From NCBI GenBank assembly GCA_037127315.1, contig JBBBDQ010001457.1:317501-381500 (forward strand): a DNA stretch of 64,000 bases, read 5' to 3'. Position numbers and translations under genes: made by a program. Below are positions 19,660 to 31,329 of the stretch, piece by piece. Position 1 is the stretch's first letter; each line of letters begins with the position of its first letter. Under the pieces are notes generated by a model. The model had not been told where the DNA came from, ran no database searches, and was given only the letters and a program-made list of their open reading frames with translations. This DNA comes from Ascarosepion bandense. Its lineage: Eukaryota > Mollusca > Cephalopoda > Sepiida > Sepiidae.

Positions 19660-20137
19660 AAAATGAAACAAATAGGCTGGACATTGTTAAAAACCAAAAA
19701 GAAAAAACTTGCCTATTAATTGATATGGCTTGTCCAGCGGATCGTAACATAGCAACCAAGGAATTCGAAAAACTGTCAAAATATAAAGACCTGGAAATTG
19801 AAATAGAAAAAATGTGGAAATTGAAAACAAGTATCGTACCAATGATAGTGGGTACACTTGGAATGATAAAAAATGAAACAAAAAAACACATTGAAAGAAT
19901 CCTTGGAAACCCCAGCTTAAGAGATATACAAAAAAATGTTTTGTTAAGTACAGCCCACACACTAAGGAGAACTTTGTCTATGTAACGCTAGGGATGATAG
20001 GGGTGATATGAAAAAAACATGAAATGGAGTCATAACAGCACACCACTACCTGCCTTAGGTCTTCCCGCAGACTTGGTAGGTAGTGCGACCATAGCAGAAA
20101 TTGAAATATGATGAAAAATGGCATAATAATAATAAGC
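19660..20137 (+). pseudogene. LINE reverse-transcriptase ORF C-terminus, third family
   Basis: The open frame at 19725-19982 reads MACPADRNIATKEFEKLSKY, then KDLEIEIEKMW, IVPMIVGTLGMI and STAHTLRRTL. This pattern (D.A.P.D.N...KE.EK..KY..L..E....W....V.P.VIGALG) is, from memory, the C-terminal domain of a family of LINE polyproteins common in marine invertebrates. A frameshift separates it from KTKKKK upstream. A 3' UTR and a short (ATA)n tail follow (about 20118-20133). Confidence 0.7.
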
Positions 20138-20969
20138 AAAACAACCTCATTCACCATTATGTTTCATCATAGGAATGGTATGGCTCAATTGTACAAGTAT
20201 TTTGCAGAATTTTAACGTTAAAAAAAGAAAAAGTAATCAGAGACTTTGGTACAAACATTCTTCAGAGAGGAATTTGAAATCAAGAAATATACAATGCTAG
20301 TGACGTCATTCTACTCGAGTTACCGCAGATTTTTTTTCTTGGAACATCTTAACTCCGATTTAAAATAACGCATCAAATTTTATGGCTCCTTGCAGATAAC
20401 ATAATTTTTCATAGAGAACATGTATGTTTTTATTTCATTCAGAACGAGTTTTTTTTTTAAAAACACATGATGGATTTTTTACTTTTTCTGTATCCACATC
20501 TAGTTATTTTCATCACATTTATTGTTGTTAGTTGTGGAGATAACAAATCAAGAAAATTCAATTACCGAAAAAAAATAAATATATAAAATAAACTTTTAAA
20601 AAGTCGGTACGATTTTTTAATTCGGTATTTTTATGGTTTGACTTCACATGATTTCATCCAGTGTAGTAATGAAGATGTCAATAGCCGCATATCGGTAAAG
20701 AGAACTTCAAGCTGTGAAACAATGCTAACATTGACTTTCATGACCTGAGTTGCATCGAAAAACGAAGAAACTTTTCTCTAATGATGACGCATTGGTATGG
20801 CCAAGCATATCAACAAGAAACAGGAACCACAATACAACATGTCGACAATATCGTCCTAACGAGAAACGACGAGATGCCATATGAGAGAGGACAGACGCTA
20901 GCAGCTCAGCGAGTGGCCAGTAATGATATCCCTTCAACACGTACATACTATGTGGGGGCTTTTTGAGCA
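20138..20969. other. Spacer with one unrecognised ORF
   Basis: AT-rich. A 61-codon frame at 20781-20963 (starts MMTHWYGQAYQQETGTTIQ, ends RTYYVGAF) has balanced composition unlike the surrounding sequence, but I do not recognise it; it may be a transposase relic. Confidence 0.35.
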
Positions 20970-20979
20970 ATGTCAGTAG

Positions 20980-21440
20980 TTGGCATTTCTTCTTATCAGC
21001 ATTTTCCTTTTTATTTCTTATTTAATGACTTCCCTTTTCAGGTTTCTTTGAGATCTACATATCTTTTTCTTTTCTTTCTTTTTTGTCGTCTTTATTTCTC
21101 TTCTCATTTTCTTTTCCTCTTTTTTTCTTTCTACTTCTTGATTTTAAGTTTTACACTATATTTTTTTTTTAATTTGATTTCTCTTATTTATCTCTACGCT
21201 TTCATTTCTTTCTTTATTTTTTTTTTACATACATTATAATTATATTATGTAACATTCTTTTTTTTTTCTTTCTTTTTTTACGCTGTCTCTCTTTCCGTGG
21301 GTGCACTTCAACAAAATGGATCTTTTTCTTTTACGTTCTTTCTTCCATTATCTATTTTAGGTTCTTTTTCTTTTCCGTCCAACCTCCTTTCTTCCTTATC
21401 TTTCTTTTTTCATTGATTGTCCATTTAGACTAGTTTCATT
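20980..21440 (+). repeat. Pyrimidine-rich (T/C) tract
   Basis: About 450 bp with strong strand asymmetry, mostly T with C. ORFs through it (rich in F, L, S) are compositional artefacts. Similar tracts lie at 36.6-37.2 and 50.9-51.6 kb. Confidence 0.8.
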
Positions 21441-21620
21441 TTTATTTTAGTAAACCTGAAAAGATACTGATGAGATACGTCCTACGATTGTATGGTGTTC
21501 TCTTCTCAAACGTGACATGAATATCAATGAATATCAAGGATGCATTGTGATGGAAGTTTACGTCGAAAAGAGGCAAATATTAATATTACCTTGTTCCACC
21601 CCGGCAAATATTTTATAATT

Positions 21621-21699
21621 CTCTCTCTCTCTCACTCTCTCTCACACTCTCTCTCTCTCTCTCTCTCTCTCTTTCACTCACTCACTCACTCACTCTCTA

Positions 21700-21746
<47 letters not shown>
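21621..21746. repeat. (TC)n with (CACT)n, ending in (TA)n
   Basis: CT-rich run interrupted by CACTCACT and ending in about 8 TA units. Confidence 0.95.
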
Positions 21747-22033
21747 CGATCAGCGTTTTTCGAACGATATTTTTTTTTATCTCAATTGACACGGCTATCA
21801 GCATACAACCGATAAGCTTTGATGAAGTCTTATTTCATAACATAAATATCAGCTAAATAAAGTCTCTTTTTTTCTTTTTTCGATAATAAATTTATTTTCC
21901 TCTGTTCTTTTTTGCTATTCACTAGCTTTTCTTCACCCTTTTCCTTTTAAATGTTTACTCTTGTATTTCATTAGATTTTTATATCTATCTCTCAGTTTTT
22001 AAGTTCTTTATTTTTATTCCTTACTTTTTTGGT

Positions 22034-22551
22034 ACTGGGCATAACGATAAACTGCATCCGGCAGCAAGGCCTCTGATTAAAAGGTTGTTAGGAGCATGGA
22101 ACTACCTTTTAACTGCTGTTGTTCCCAGATCAACCCTGACTAAAAGTGGTAGCACCTGTTAGGGTCCCAGCTATGGGCAAATAGTTAACCTCCAAACTGG
22201 GGTCAAAACATTATGAAAGTATGAAAATAAACCTTTATAGAAATATATATACATAAAAATAGACTGTTATAGAAAAATATACGTTTTTGAGAGAAAAATG
22301 TTACCAACATTACATTTTTGAAGAAAAAATTATTATCATAACACATTTTTGAAGAAAAAAATATTCTCAGCAAAACATCTTTCAGTTTTCTAAAATAAAA
22401 AAAGAAAGAAAAAATTCATTTAAAATCTAACTAAATCGACCTTCTCACTATAACCGAATATTTAAAACAAAACACCTTAAGACCCTATCTTTTTGGCATT
22501 AAATAACCCACAGAGGTGTTGATATGCCGTTAAACAAAACTCAAATTCAAT
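22034..22551 (+). mobile_element. SINE-like repeat with TTGATATGCCGTTAAAC tail
   Basis: The sequence recurs inverted at 59745-60186: head with GCATCCGGCAGCAAGGCCTC and GTTCCCAGATC, GCACCTGTTAGGGTC, a middle with repeated ACATTTTTGAAGAAAAA, and a 3' part GGCATTAAATAACCCA, then TTGATATGCCGTTAAACAAA and ACTCAAATTCAA. The tail style is common in marine invertebrate SINEs (from memory); no A/B box was convincingly seen. Confidence 0.65.
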
Positions 22552-24293
22552 GTTACTTTTTTCTTAACATTAGTTTTGCTACTACCTACTTTTTCATTCC
22601 TCCTATCTGATTTTTTTTATCTCTTGCTTCCAGACAATCCCTTCTCAACGTTAATCGATCAGGATGAACGATCCTGGTCACCTTTTAAAGAATCGGGGAA
22701 CAGCGAATTTAATGCGGTTTTTTCTTACTACAATTATTTGTGCAAACTTTTGCTTGTTTTACGAACTTCAGATTCATTTTGATGGGACATTGTTTTCTTG
22801 AAGATCAAAAACGATACAATTGAAAATAATATGGTAATTTAAATTATATTTGATGACTGTGTAAGTTCGCTGCAATAGAAAGTAAATGCGTTCGTTACAC
22901 GAATATGTCAGTTTAAACACGGACGAAAAAGTTCAGTCCTTAATGAAACAGTTTAAATATCTGTTGCGAATACGAAATAAAAATAACACTTTTCTTCACA
23001 AATTTGCGAGCCCGTGTGAAATCTATATTTTGACCAATAGGAAAAAGGATTGCCTCCGTGCTGAGGAAAAGATCAAGGCAAATTTTGCGAACTAGTGTGA
23101 AATATTTAATAACCACTGAAAAGAGAGCGATTTACAGAAAGCAACAAACTGGACTTTCAATGACCTGTGTCATATTTCTTCCCGCCCCCAAATGAGTATA
23201 CATTCGGAGCCGATCACGTGACGACTTCGCTAAATACTTCACGTTTGTCGGTCGGTCAGTCAGAAAAAGAAGGAAGCCGAGAACAATCAACATAGCGACA
23301 ATGTAACAAAATATATTTCAAACCGCTGATCAGACACGACTGTCCCAGCGACACACATTCGCACTCCCTCACCTTATCACGTGCTGTTTCCTTTATCGCT
23401 CTTCTTCCTGTTCACCTTCTTGCCGTATGCAAAAGAAAGAGAGGAACAAGACATGACTACTACTTTGTTCATAAACACAAGGAAAACATGGATTTAACTT
23501 TTTCTGTACAAACCACATTTCACTAAAACAAACGAACTCTTCATTCTGTAAACTCCTTACTACACGTTTTCTAAAAAAAATTTTCCCAGTTTAATAATTT
23601 CATCCATACAATTTGATGGATATACTGTTCGATAAATAAATTTTCATTATTCATATAAACGAGACAGTTTTATTTTTCAACCTTCTGATAACTTTAAATT
23701 GTGGGGAGTTCGGTTATATTTGGCACAAGATCAGTTTAATAAACATGATCGAGCTCCGTACATTTCTAACGTTTATAGTCCGAGTCTAAACAAGCTTGTC
23801 AGCCATGTTCTTCAAAAACTCGGCGTTGTTGTCAGGAGTGTATAAGAAGAATCTCGTCGTAAGTGACCTATGGAATAATTTTCGAAAGCGATGCACATTT
23901 CTTCAGCATAGTTCAGTTGTCGTGTTTCTGGGCGAAATTATCGTTCTTTTAATGTGATGAAGACAATAGCATTCCAGCATCCAGACAATGTGTCATAATA
24001 CATGCCCACATCTAATTTATTCTGTTTAATTAGGATTTATGCGCTTATATCTTGTAGTTACAGCTACTTTCGAAGGAATATTTCCAGAAGCGAGAAGTGT
24101 GGCTGTTGAATTATATGTCCGACGAGTGAGAAACGTTACTGATTGACCCATCAGCAGTGTAACGTGGTTGTACGACGGTAGATCATTAAGCGGAGGCGTG
24201 TGTAGTGAGTTCTGATAAAAATAACATCTGAAAATAATATATAAACAAGAAAAGGATTCAAATTAAAATAAGACATTTTACGCTTTACTTTGA

Positions 24294-24300
<7 letters not shown>
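22552..24300. other. Apparently single-copy region
   Basis: Nothing here recurs elsewhere in the window. A GC-box-like CCCGCCCCC (23181-23189) and a CACGTG (23215-23220) lie 25 bp apart near 23.2 kb, followed by CGGTCGGTCAGTCAG. No coding exon was recognised; a promoter or 5' UTR is possible but unsupported. Confidence 0.4.

Positions 24301-24349
<49 letters not shown>
24301..24349. repeat. C-run and (TC)n microsatellite
   Basis: A short C run followed by about 22 CT units. Confidence 0.95.
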
Positions 24350-24350
<1 letters not shown>

Positions 24351-25257
24351 AAATTTTCTTTTTATACTTCTCTGAACTAACGAGAAAGTAACCCTAAAAT
24401 AAAAAGAGGAAGAAAAAAAAAACAGAACCTGATGAAAAACACCGGAACAAGAGCCTACTAATTTGTGACTGAAAACTACCTAAAATCTGTGAAGCTCCAC
24501 GCATAACTTCCGCTTTAAAAAAAAAAAAGGAAAAAGAAAGGGACGCTGGAAAATTAAATAATTTGGACCAATCAAAAAAATTAGCACAAAGAGACTTTTG
24601 ATGTTAGCCGAAGCCAAGATTCGTGCCAGAGTCTTGGAGCCTGGTCAAAAGGCTATAAGCTCACACCTCTGATTAGATGAAAGAAGAGACGGTGAGAGTG
24701 ACGACAAGAGAACGCTACCGTCGGAAATCCACCTATGCACGACGAGTGAAGAAGTAACTAAGAGGACATTTACTTATGATATTTGCTGTCCTTCTGAGCA
24801 CCATGAAAACACAGTAGATTAACACTGACCTATTTCTAATACTACTAAACATAGCACGAGTAGTAGAAAACTAACCCTACAGAGAAGAACGGACATTTCT
24901 CCAGGAACTCACTCTAAAGTAAATAAATAAAAATAAAATATTTATTTTATTTCTTGGGTCACTTCCATTTTTTCTAAATTTTCTAGTAAAAAAAACAAAA
25001 TACCACACCTGTTTGATCTTCTAGAAAATGTTCTCTAACGAGACTTTTCAGAATTTAACCGATTTTTCTTCTGATCAAAGCGACTACGTAACAGGAAGTT
25101 ATTCGAGGGTTACTGAAAATAATCAAAACAATCACGTCTCTAAACATCGATAGTTTGTTTTTCAAATTGTACCTGAATTTGCCTCTTTCTTTTGGCAACG
25201 ATCTTCAGTTATTAATTAAGCTATCAGTGCATTCTTCGATGTTCAATGAAATTTCTG
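24350..25257. other. Spacer, no gene recognised
   Basis: A/T-rich sequence without recognised repeats. A slightly GC-richer piece (24600-24740) has no coding similarity I can name. Confidence 0.45.
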
Positions 25258-26368
25258 TAGAGTGACAAGCGATGCCTCCCAAAACTACCATACGAACGCG
25301 GGCGTCTCTCAAGGTTCTATCCTAGGTCCCACGCTCTTTCTGATGTACATTAATGATCTCCCTGACGCCATTAGATCCCAAGTAGGCATGTACGCCGATG
25401 ACACCACAATCTACTCTCGCCTCGATCAAAAACCCGGTGTGGGCGACAAAGCGAACCTCGCTGCCGAGCTTGAAAAGGACCTCCAATCCGTAGTGGCCTG
25501 GGGTAGGAAATGGCTAGTAAATTTCAATGCTTCTAAAACGAAGCTGTTATCAACTAACCACCATAGACAATCGCATCTACCTCCCATTAGCATGGAACAG
25601 GCTTGCCTCCCAGAGAGTAAAACACTACGCCTCCTTGGCCTTACACTTTCAGCGGACCTCAAATGGAATGACTATATCGAATCCATTGCCAAATCTGCCG
25701 CTATGAAAGTCGGCTCTCTGTGCAGAGTCCGGAAGTTTTTCCCGCATGAATCTATCCTGCACATATACAAATCTACCATCCGCCCATGTATAGAATACTG
25801 CTGCCATATCTGGTCGGGTGCCCCTGCTGCTTTCCTTGGGATTCTTGACAAAATACAAAGGAGGATCTGTAACGTGGTTGATACTGACTTGGCAGACTGG
25901 CTGCAACCACTCTCTCACCAGCGTGATGTGGCTTCCCTGGGCCTCTTCTACAAGTACTTTCATGGTTTCTGCTCCGATGAACTTAGATCATTTGTGCCGC
26001 CTAAGCACGAATTTACACGAGATACTAGATTAGCAACTAGGTCCCACCCTTTTACAGTTAAACAGATAAGATGTAACCGTAATTTCTACTCCAACAGCTT
26101 CTTTTCTCGCGCTTCCCACCTTCCACAACACGACAGCTACAATCTCCATGTGTTTTAATGTAGGGTCAATAGACACCTCCTATCACACTAACTTCCAATT
26201 ATTCTCCCAACACTCTCAACATCTACCCAACCGTCATTCTCGGTATCCTCACCCGCCTATCACCCACCCTCTGACATTTCCTATATTTAACCATCCTTTC
26301 TCCACTCTATGTAGCCCCCTGCGCAGTAGTGGCAGTGAAATGCCTTGCTAGGGGTGAAATGCTTATTA
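25258..26368 (+). pseudogene. Non-LTR retrotransposon, RT palm to 3' end
   Basis: The 298-codon frame 25262-26155 starts inside the RT domain: NAGVSQGSILGPTLFLMYIN (motif B region), MYADDTTIY with the catalytic YADD (about 25387-25404), then FLGFT-like LLGLTLSADLKWNDYI, LHIYKSTIRPCIEYCCHIWS, KIQRRICNV and RDVASLGLFYKYFHGFCSDE. It loses frame after SRASHL. The 3' UTR ends with GTAGCCCCCTGCGCAG, TTGCTAGGGGTGAAATG and poly(A). 5'-truncated, no endonuclease. Exact clade (jockey, I or CR1 group) not settled. Confidence 0.9.
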
Positions 26369-26689
26369 AAAAAAAACTGTTTAAATTTTTCACACAGATC
26401 TTGTTAGACAGTACTAGAACGCTTGATAAGAACTTAAACGGAGATGAATGTCTACGCTCTTAAATAGCGGAAGTCACATGAGAATAATAGTTTTAGAAAT
26501 ACATGAAATTAAAACCACTTCCACAACCTTATAAAGATTGACGAAACCTCATAAATGTTTATCAACTCAAAAAGAAAACATCACTTAAGACCCTATAACC
26601 GAACTCCGCCTATGACTGGTCATAACAAATATAAAAAGGGTCATCATATATCCTCAGTAGTCGTTTTTAACAGTAGAGAGAGAGAGATA

Positions 26690-26837
26690 ACTACATGCCT
26701 ACCAGAAGTGGCATTGCACATAGAATGAGAATGATCTACCCTAGTGATCGTAATAAAGGGTTCGACTTGAAATTCTTAGCACCTGAAGAAGGCCGGAGCG
26801 TACAACAGTCGTAATAATGACAATAAAGATAAAGAAC
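26690..26837 (+). mobile_element. Penelope/hammerhead-like arm, interrupted by a LINE tail
   Basis: CTACATGCCTACCAGAAGTG, AGAATGAGAATG, GATCGTAATAAAGGGTTCG and CACCTGAAGAAGGCCGGAGC match the arms at 0.6, 1.1 and 41.3 kb. After AATAAAGATAA a LINE 3' end follows, and the arm resumes at about 27041 with GACAATAGTCCGAACAATG. Only one arm is seen here. Confidence 0.65.
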
Positions 26838-27036
26838 TTCCATTCTTTCAAACACACTAACTTCCATTCTTTCAAACACTCTTCCCACCCACCCAACTAT
26901 CTATCACCCCCCCACACTTCTGACATCTCCTATATCTAACCACTCTTCCTATTTACCTCTCCCTATGTAACCCCATGCGCAATAGTGGCAGTGGAATGCC
27001 TTGCTTGGGGTGAAATGATTAAAAAAAAAAAAAAAG
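26838..27036 (+). mobile_element. LINE 3' UTR insertion with poly(A)
   Basis: CACACTAACTTCC, then CCCTATGTAACCCCATGCGC, GTGGCAGTGGAATGCCTTGC, TTGGGGTGAAATGATT and A15. Main LINE family; it lies inside the repeat arm described before it, and so is younger than that arm. Confidence 0.82.
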
Positions 27037-27075
27037 ACAAGACAATAGTCCGAACAATGTAAATATTGTAGATAC

Positions 27076-27600
27076 CTGACGTTATTAGATTTCCTCACAG
27101 CACACTTCACCACTTACATAAAATAAAGCAGCTATTCAAAATTCTTCACCACTTGAAATTATTCACTATTCAAGAAGTTAGAAACGTTCTACACACAACT
27201 AAAAGCCAACTTTATTGAGAATTTGTTCAATCAAATTGAAAAATCTTCAGTCACATGATTTTTTATTTCAAATGTTTCATTATTGTTGTTATTGCTATTT
27301 GGTTTACAATCTCATTGCTTTAGTTTATTGACCTAATTTTTTTTAATCGTTTCGCCCCATTGATAATGGTTTGCTAGTTTCATAAAAGCTGGTAAAGTAG
27401 TGACGCTTCTTTAAGGAGGCATACTGTTAATTGTACTTGCTCTCGCTGAATGTGGTTGCCGACCATTTTTATCAATGATTTGTTCTACCTGGATTTCAAA
27501 ACAAATTGTTAACTAAAATTCCCCGAAATTCTGCATTTCTGATTTCTCTTCATTTTATTAGTACTCGTAGATAAGATAAAATGCATAAATAAGTTTAAAT
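27076..27600. other. Spacer, no gene recognised
   Basis: AT-rich with short T runs. Confidence 0.45.
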
Positions 27601-27880
27601 TAATGTTTCGGACGAGCTCATGTACGGTTCGCCTCTAAATGGAAAGTGGCTCTGACTGTCGCCAATCAGAAGCATTTGCAAAGTTTCGTACCGGGCCTAA
27701 ACGTAATTTTTTCCAGTGCCTGAAAGCGCTTATTGAGGGTGGACCAGAAACTGATCATTTCTGGTCGGGTCGGCGCGGTGAGGGGGGTATGATGTTGAAA
27801 GACCCGAAACCCCCTCGTGATCCTCGCGATGACATCACTGACGACACCCCCTAGCGCCCCCACTACGGTGCGTATGTTTG
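27601..27880. other. GC-rich block, unrecognised 71-codon ORF
   Basis: Clearly richer in GC and CpG than its surroundings (GGTCGGGTCGGCGCGGTG, CCCCCTCGTGATCCTCGC, TAGCGCCCCCACTACGG). A plus-strand frame (27639-27851) begins MESGSDCRQSEAF and ends DPRDDITDDTP. I recognise neither a domain nor a repeat; it could be a CpG-island-like promoter or an old exon. Confidence 0.35.
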
Positions 27881-28288
27881 AAAGGAAAAAGGTACTTAAT
27901 TTTAGGCAAAAACAATTCGCACTTTTCCTCACTGAGTTTGAAACTCGTATTTTTACAAAAACTGTTTTTACGTGTTCAATATATTGTATCCATAGCTTGT
28001 TGAAATATAGATGGAGCTATTTTTATGCCAAATGTTGAAATCATACATTCTCTTATGCGTATTTATAGTTGTTAAATCTGAACATTCTTCTTCAACCAGT
28101 TTTTGTAAATACGCCTCATAAAAATCCTCGAAAAAATTTTTCCACTGTTTAGGCAAACATTTCCTCTGGATTTGGTAGTGGGGAGCTATTGGGTTCTAAA
28201 TATTTTTTAACCCTGCCGAAAAAATAATCACAAACATGATTTTTTGTTTATTTACATGCACTGGTGGTGCTGCCCATTTTGAATGGGT
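27881..28288. other. Spacer, no gene recognised
   Basis: AT-rich; a minus-strand frame at 27968-28153 has no recognisable features. Confidence 0.45.
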
Positions 28289-28924
28289 AATCTTTAAATA
28301 CTTGGGAAGTGTTATAACAGAAGACGGAAAGTGCGACACAGAGATCCGAAGTTGAATTGGCATGGCGAAGGAAGCATTCCAGAAGCTGAATAAGGTATTA
28401 AGAAACAGGACAATTTCGCTAGAAACAAGGAAGAGAGTACTGGATTGCTATGTGTTGTCCGTCCTTCAATATGGCAGTGAATGCTGGACAATATCATCAA
28501 AGATGAAGGAAAAACTTGAAGCAACTGAAATGTGGTTCTACAGAAGGTTGCTGCGGATATTATGGATCGAGCATGATGAGGTTTTGGAAAGGATGGAAAC
28601 AAAAATGGAAATTAATACTGAGCATCAGGAAGAGACAGCTAAAGTTCCTGGGACATGCAATGAGGAAAGAGGGATTGGAGAACCTGATACTAACAGGCAA
28701 GATAGAGGGGAAAAGAGACAAGAGAAAGCAACGGGTAACATATTTGAAGGACCTAATCAGGTGGATGATGGAACGAGGGTTACATGGTGTAACAGGTGAA
28801 GGCGTGCTCAGAGTCACCAGGGATAGGGAAACGTGGAAAGCCATGATTGCCTACGTCCTGAAGGGACAGGGTACAAAGAAGAAGAAGAAGAAGAAGAAGA
28901 AGAAGAAGAAGAAGAAGAAGAAGA
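28289..28924 (+). pseudogene. RTE-like LINE, C-terminal fragment with long (AAG)n tail
   Basis: FKYLGSVITEDGKCDTEIR, then a stop, MAKEAFQKLNKVL, RVLDCYVLSVLQYGSECW, EMWFYRRLLRILWIEH; a frameshift to RKRQLKFLGHAMRKEGLENL, then LILTGKIEGKRDKRKQRVTY and RDRETWKAMIAYVLKGQGT. Ends in about 17 AAG units (28874-28924). The best preserved of the three copies, but frameshifted. Confidence 0.9.
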
Positions 28925-29136
28925 ATCTTTACACTTGCAACAATTTTTTTAAGTCTGTCTAATTCTTCGTTGTTTTGATCCTATGCTGCTGATGGTACAC
29001 TCCGTTTCGGTTTAAATACTGGCGTCGAATATTTTTTTTATTTTAAATTTAGCTTTGAATTTGGAAGAGCGACCTAACTTATTCAACAGAATAACCAGAA
29101 ATTTTTTTTTACAATTCTTCATTTAATTTTTCACTG

Positions 29137-29190
29137 TTTTTTTTTTTTGGGGGGGGGGGGGTTGTTTTTTGTTTTTTGTTTTTTTTTTCA
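29137..29190 (+). repeat. Poly-T / poly-G block (second copy)
   Basis: About 12 T, about 13 G (29149-29161), then TTGTTTTTTG-type sequence; same order as at 5.79 kb. Confidence 0.85.
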
Positions 29191-29289
29191 GCTTGTCGCT
29201 TGTCTACTTAAGTTTTTTCAATTAACGTTTTTAGGTAACTCTCAAAGCTCAAATAATTCCATTCAGTCACTACCGAATAAGTTCGTAGT

Positions 29290-30415
29290 ATCTTTTAAAC
29301 ATATGCCTTAGCTTTTACACACTTGTTACGGAATGAATTATTACAAATCATTTTTCCATAAAAAAAAAACACCTTAGACACTACTTGTGACTTTCGAAAT
29401 CCTTTTTAATATAGGCTTTTCGATTTCTTTCCATGTGGCTTCATTAATTATTGCCATATCAATGATTAGTAGCATTCTCACATCTACATTATTAATTTTC
29501 ATATTTACAAATTATCTTTTGTTTTCTGTGATTATTTTTTCAGTCGCAATGCTGTGTAGAACATTTTTCCTGTGAGAATTTTTTTTCTTGATTTAGTTTT
29601 ACGAATTTATATGTCCTACTTTACAACGCTTGTAGCATTTTGAATTCTTAGAGGAACATTCATCTCCGAGATGTAACCTTCCAGATCTGAAACATGGCTT
29701 TATTCTTCTTTTTGTACATTTTTCTTTCGCTTGAATTCAGGCACATTCTTTTGTTCTGAATTTCTTCGGCATCGCCTTTCGATCTTAGGATTCTCTGATA
29801 TTCTTCCGATATTTCCTGCAGTGTAAGTTTATTATTCTGCTAATTTTCGCCCATATATCTGCGTCTTTTTTGGACATTATCTCTTGAACGAAAATTAACA
29901 TTTTAAACATATACAGAGTCAGTTCGTTTAATCTGAATCTTTCACATTCTTTGTTACCAATTTTAGCATATGTGACAAAATCTTTTACTTTTTTCGTTAG
30001 ATTCATACATTTCCAACGAATATTGAATAAAGAGCTTTTGTCGCTAAAATTTTTTGTCAGACTACTGTTTCTTCAAAACAAATTTCTGCTGTTTTTTCTA
30101 TCGTACAAAATTACATATTTTTCATGTTAATTTTTTCAACAAAAGTCTTTCTTTTTTCTCTTTTTTTTTTTCTAGTTGCTAGCCTTCTCTGAAAAATTGC
30201 TCGTATCTTCGAAAATAAGCGAAAAAGTTTATTCCGTTATCTTAATTCTAAATCCGTTATCTAAATCCAGATACGCATTTGACAGTGCGTCGGGAATAAA
30301 AGAACGTGTAGATTTTTTTATTTTCTTTCGTATTATTTCCATTAATTTTATCGTTGTTTCAAGTGTCCCCAACAACAATTGCTGTTGCTGCTGTTGCTGA
30401 ACTTTTATCACAGAA
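29290..30415 (-). pseudogene. Ty3/gypsy retrotransposon gag-protease relic
   Basis: Minus-strand fragments in order: poly-Q stretch (VQQQQQQQLLLGTLETT, about 30400), FIPDALSNA, then NLTKKVKDFVTYAKIGNKEC and ERFRLNELT with the FVQEIMSKKDADI region (30006-29830). These match the capsid-like gag domain of invertebrate Ty3/gypsy elements. A decayed CCHC zinc-knuckle zone (CFRSGRLHLGDEC, about 29690-29650) follows, and then INEATWKEI, the segment after the protease active site. Many stops; inactive. Confidence 0.72.
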
Positions 30416-30952
30416 TCTAATATTTACTCCATATTTGAAGAATATGATTCTACGCTCTTTCTTTATACACACACCAAAGAGAAAAAAATTTAAACAAACG
30501 TTTTTCAAATTCTTGTCGTCACTGGCATCCTCTGCGCCAAAGCAAGAAGCATTTTTTCTACTTGTTACCATTCAGTATGGGTTTCACTATTCCTGTAATT
30601 CCAGTTATAACTCGAATGAATTTCAACGGAAACAGTTAACGAAGGCAGTTGACGAAGTTACTAGTCAGGCAATAAGCAGCGTAATAATAGCTTCGGACTT
30701 TAAAATTATGACGCCATAATTTGTTTGAATTTAAACAACGCGCGTTCATAAGTTCTCTGCCACGTGAGCGTTCAAGTGGAGCACCATTTCAGGAGCATTC
30801 TTGAGGGGGAAGGTGGTGAGAGGCGGGATCAGTTATTGGGAGTCGCCTGAGGACACCACTCATGGTGGAGGCATGAGTAGCGAAGTGACTCGTTTAAAAA
30901 TGGAAAATATTCAAAAGTTCTACAATATAATTATATCGAATACTTTTTCATA

Positions 30953-31140
30953 ATTGGAGTAGATAGATCTATCTATCGCCCGGTTCACACTCCATCCACG
31001 TCTATTGAACAGGTTAAGAGGCTCATCCCTTGTTCCCTGTTTAGGATGTGGTTTCTAGCTTTATCTTTTCCAATCTTTTCAGTATTACGTAGCCCCCTGC
31101 ACATCAGTGGCGTTACCGCCTTGCTCGGGGTGATACGATT
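30953..31140 (+). mobile_element. LINE 3' UTR, subfamily with CTGTTTAGGATGTGG
   Basis: A single copy of the unit amplified at 40.45 kb: GAGTAGATAGATC, ATCGCCCGGTTCACACTCC, CTGTTTAGGATGTGGTTTC, GTAGCCCCCTGCACATCAG, GGGGTGATACGATTA. No poly(A) follows; LTR-like sequence begins at once. Confidence 0.75.
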
Positions 31141-31149
31141 ACTTCCTTT

Positions 31150-31290
31150 GAATATCTTGTTTCTTGTTATGCTAATATACTGTTTTGAACATACCTCCTG
31201 TGTTGCGTGTCTTACTTCCGGCACAAACCGGTCACTACAAACTTGCGGTCACAACAAATTGGCGACGAAGATCCACAACAATAACAAATC
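31150..31290 (+). mobile_element. Possible Ty3/gypsy LTR end and primer-binding site
   Basis: AACAAATTGGCGACGAAGAT at about 31253-31272 looks like the LTR/PBS junction and start of the internal region typical of many invertebrate Ty3/gypsy elements. The upstream ~100 bp would be the LTR 3' end. No gag frame follows for long, and no matching second LTR was found. Confidence 0.45.
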
Positions 31291-31329
31291 TCAAAACTAC
31301 AGAAATAAATCCCCCTTTTTATTTATGTT

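Noticed and set aside
20725..20970. Host gene exon at 20.8 kb
   Set aside because: Frames exist on both strands but no domain, splice context or repeat match could be named; left as unrecognised.
25426..25963. Minus-strand ORFs over the LINE
   Set aside because: They are antisense shadows of the reverse-transcriptase frame on the plus strand.
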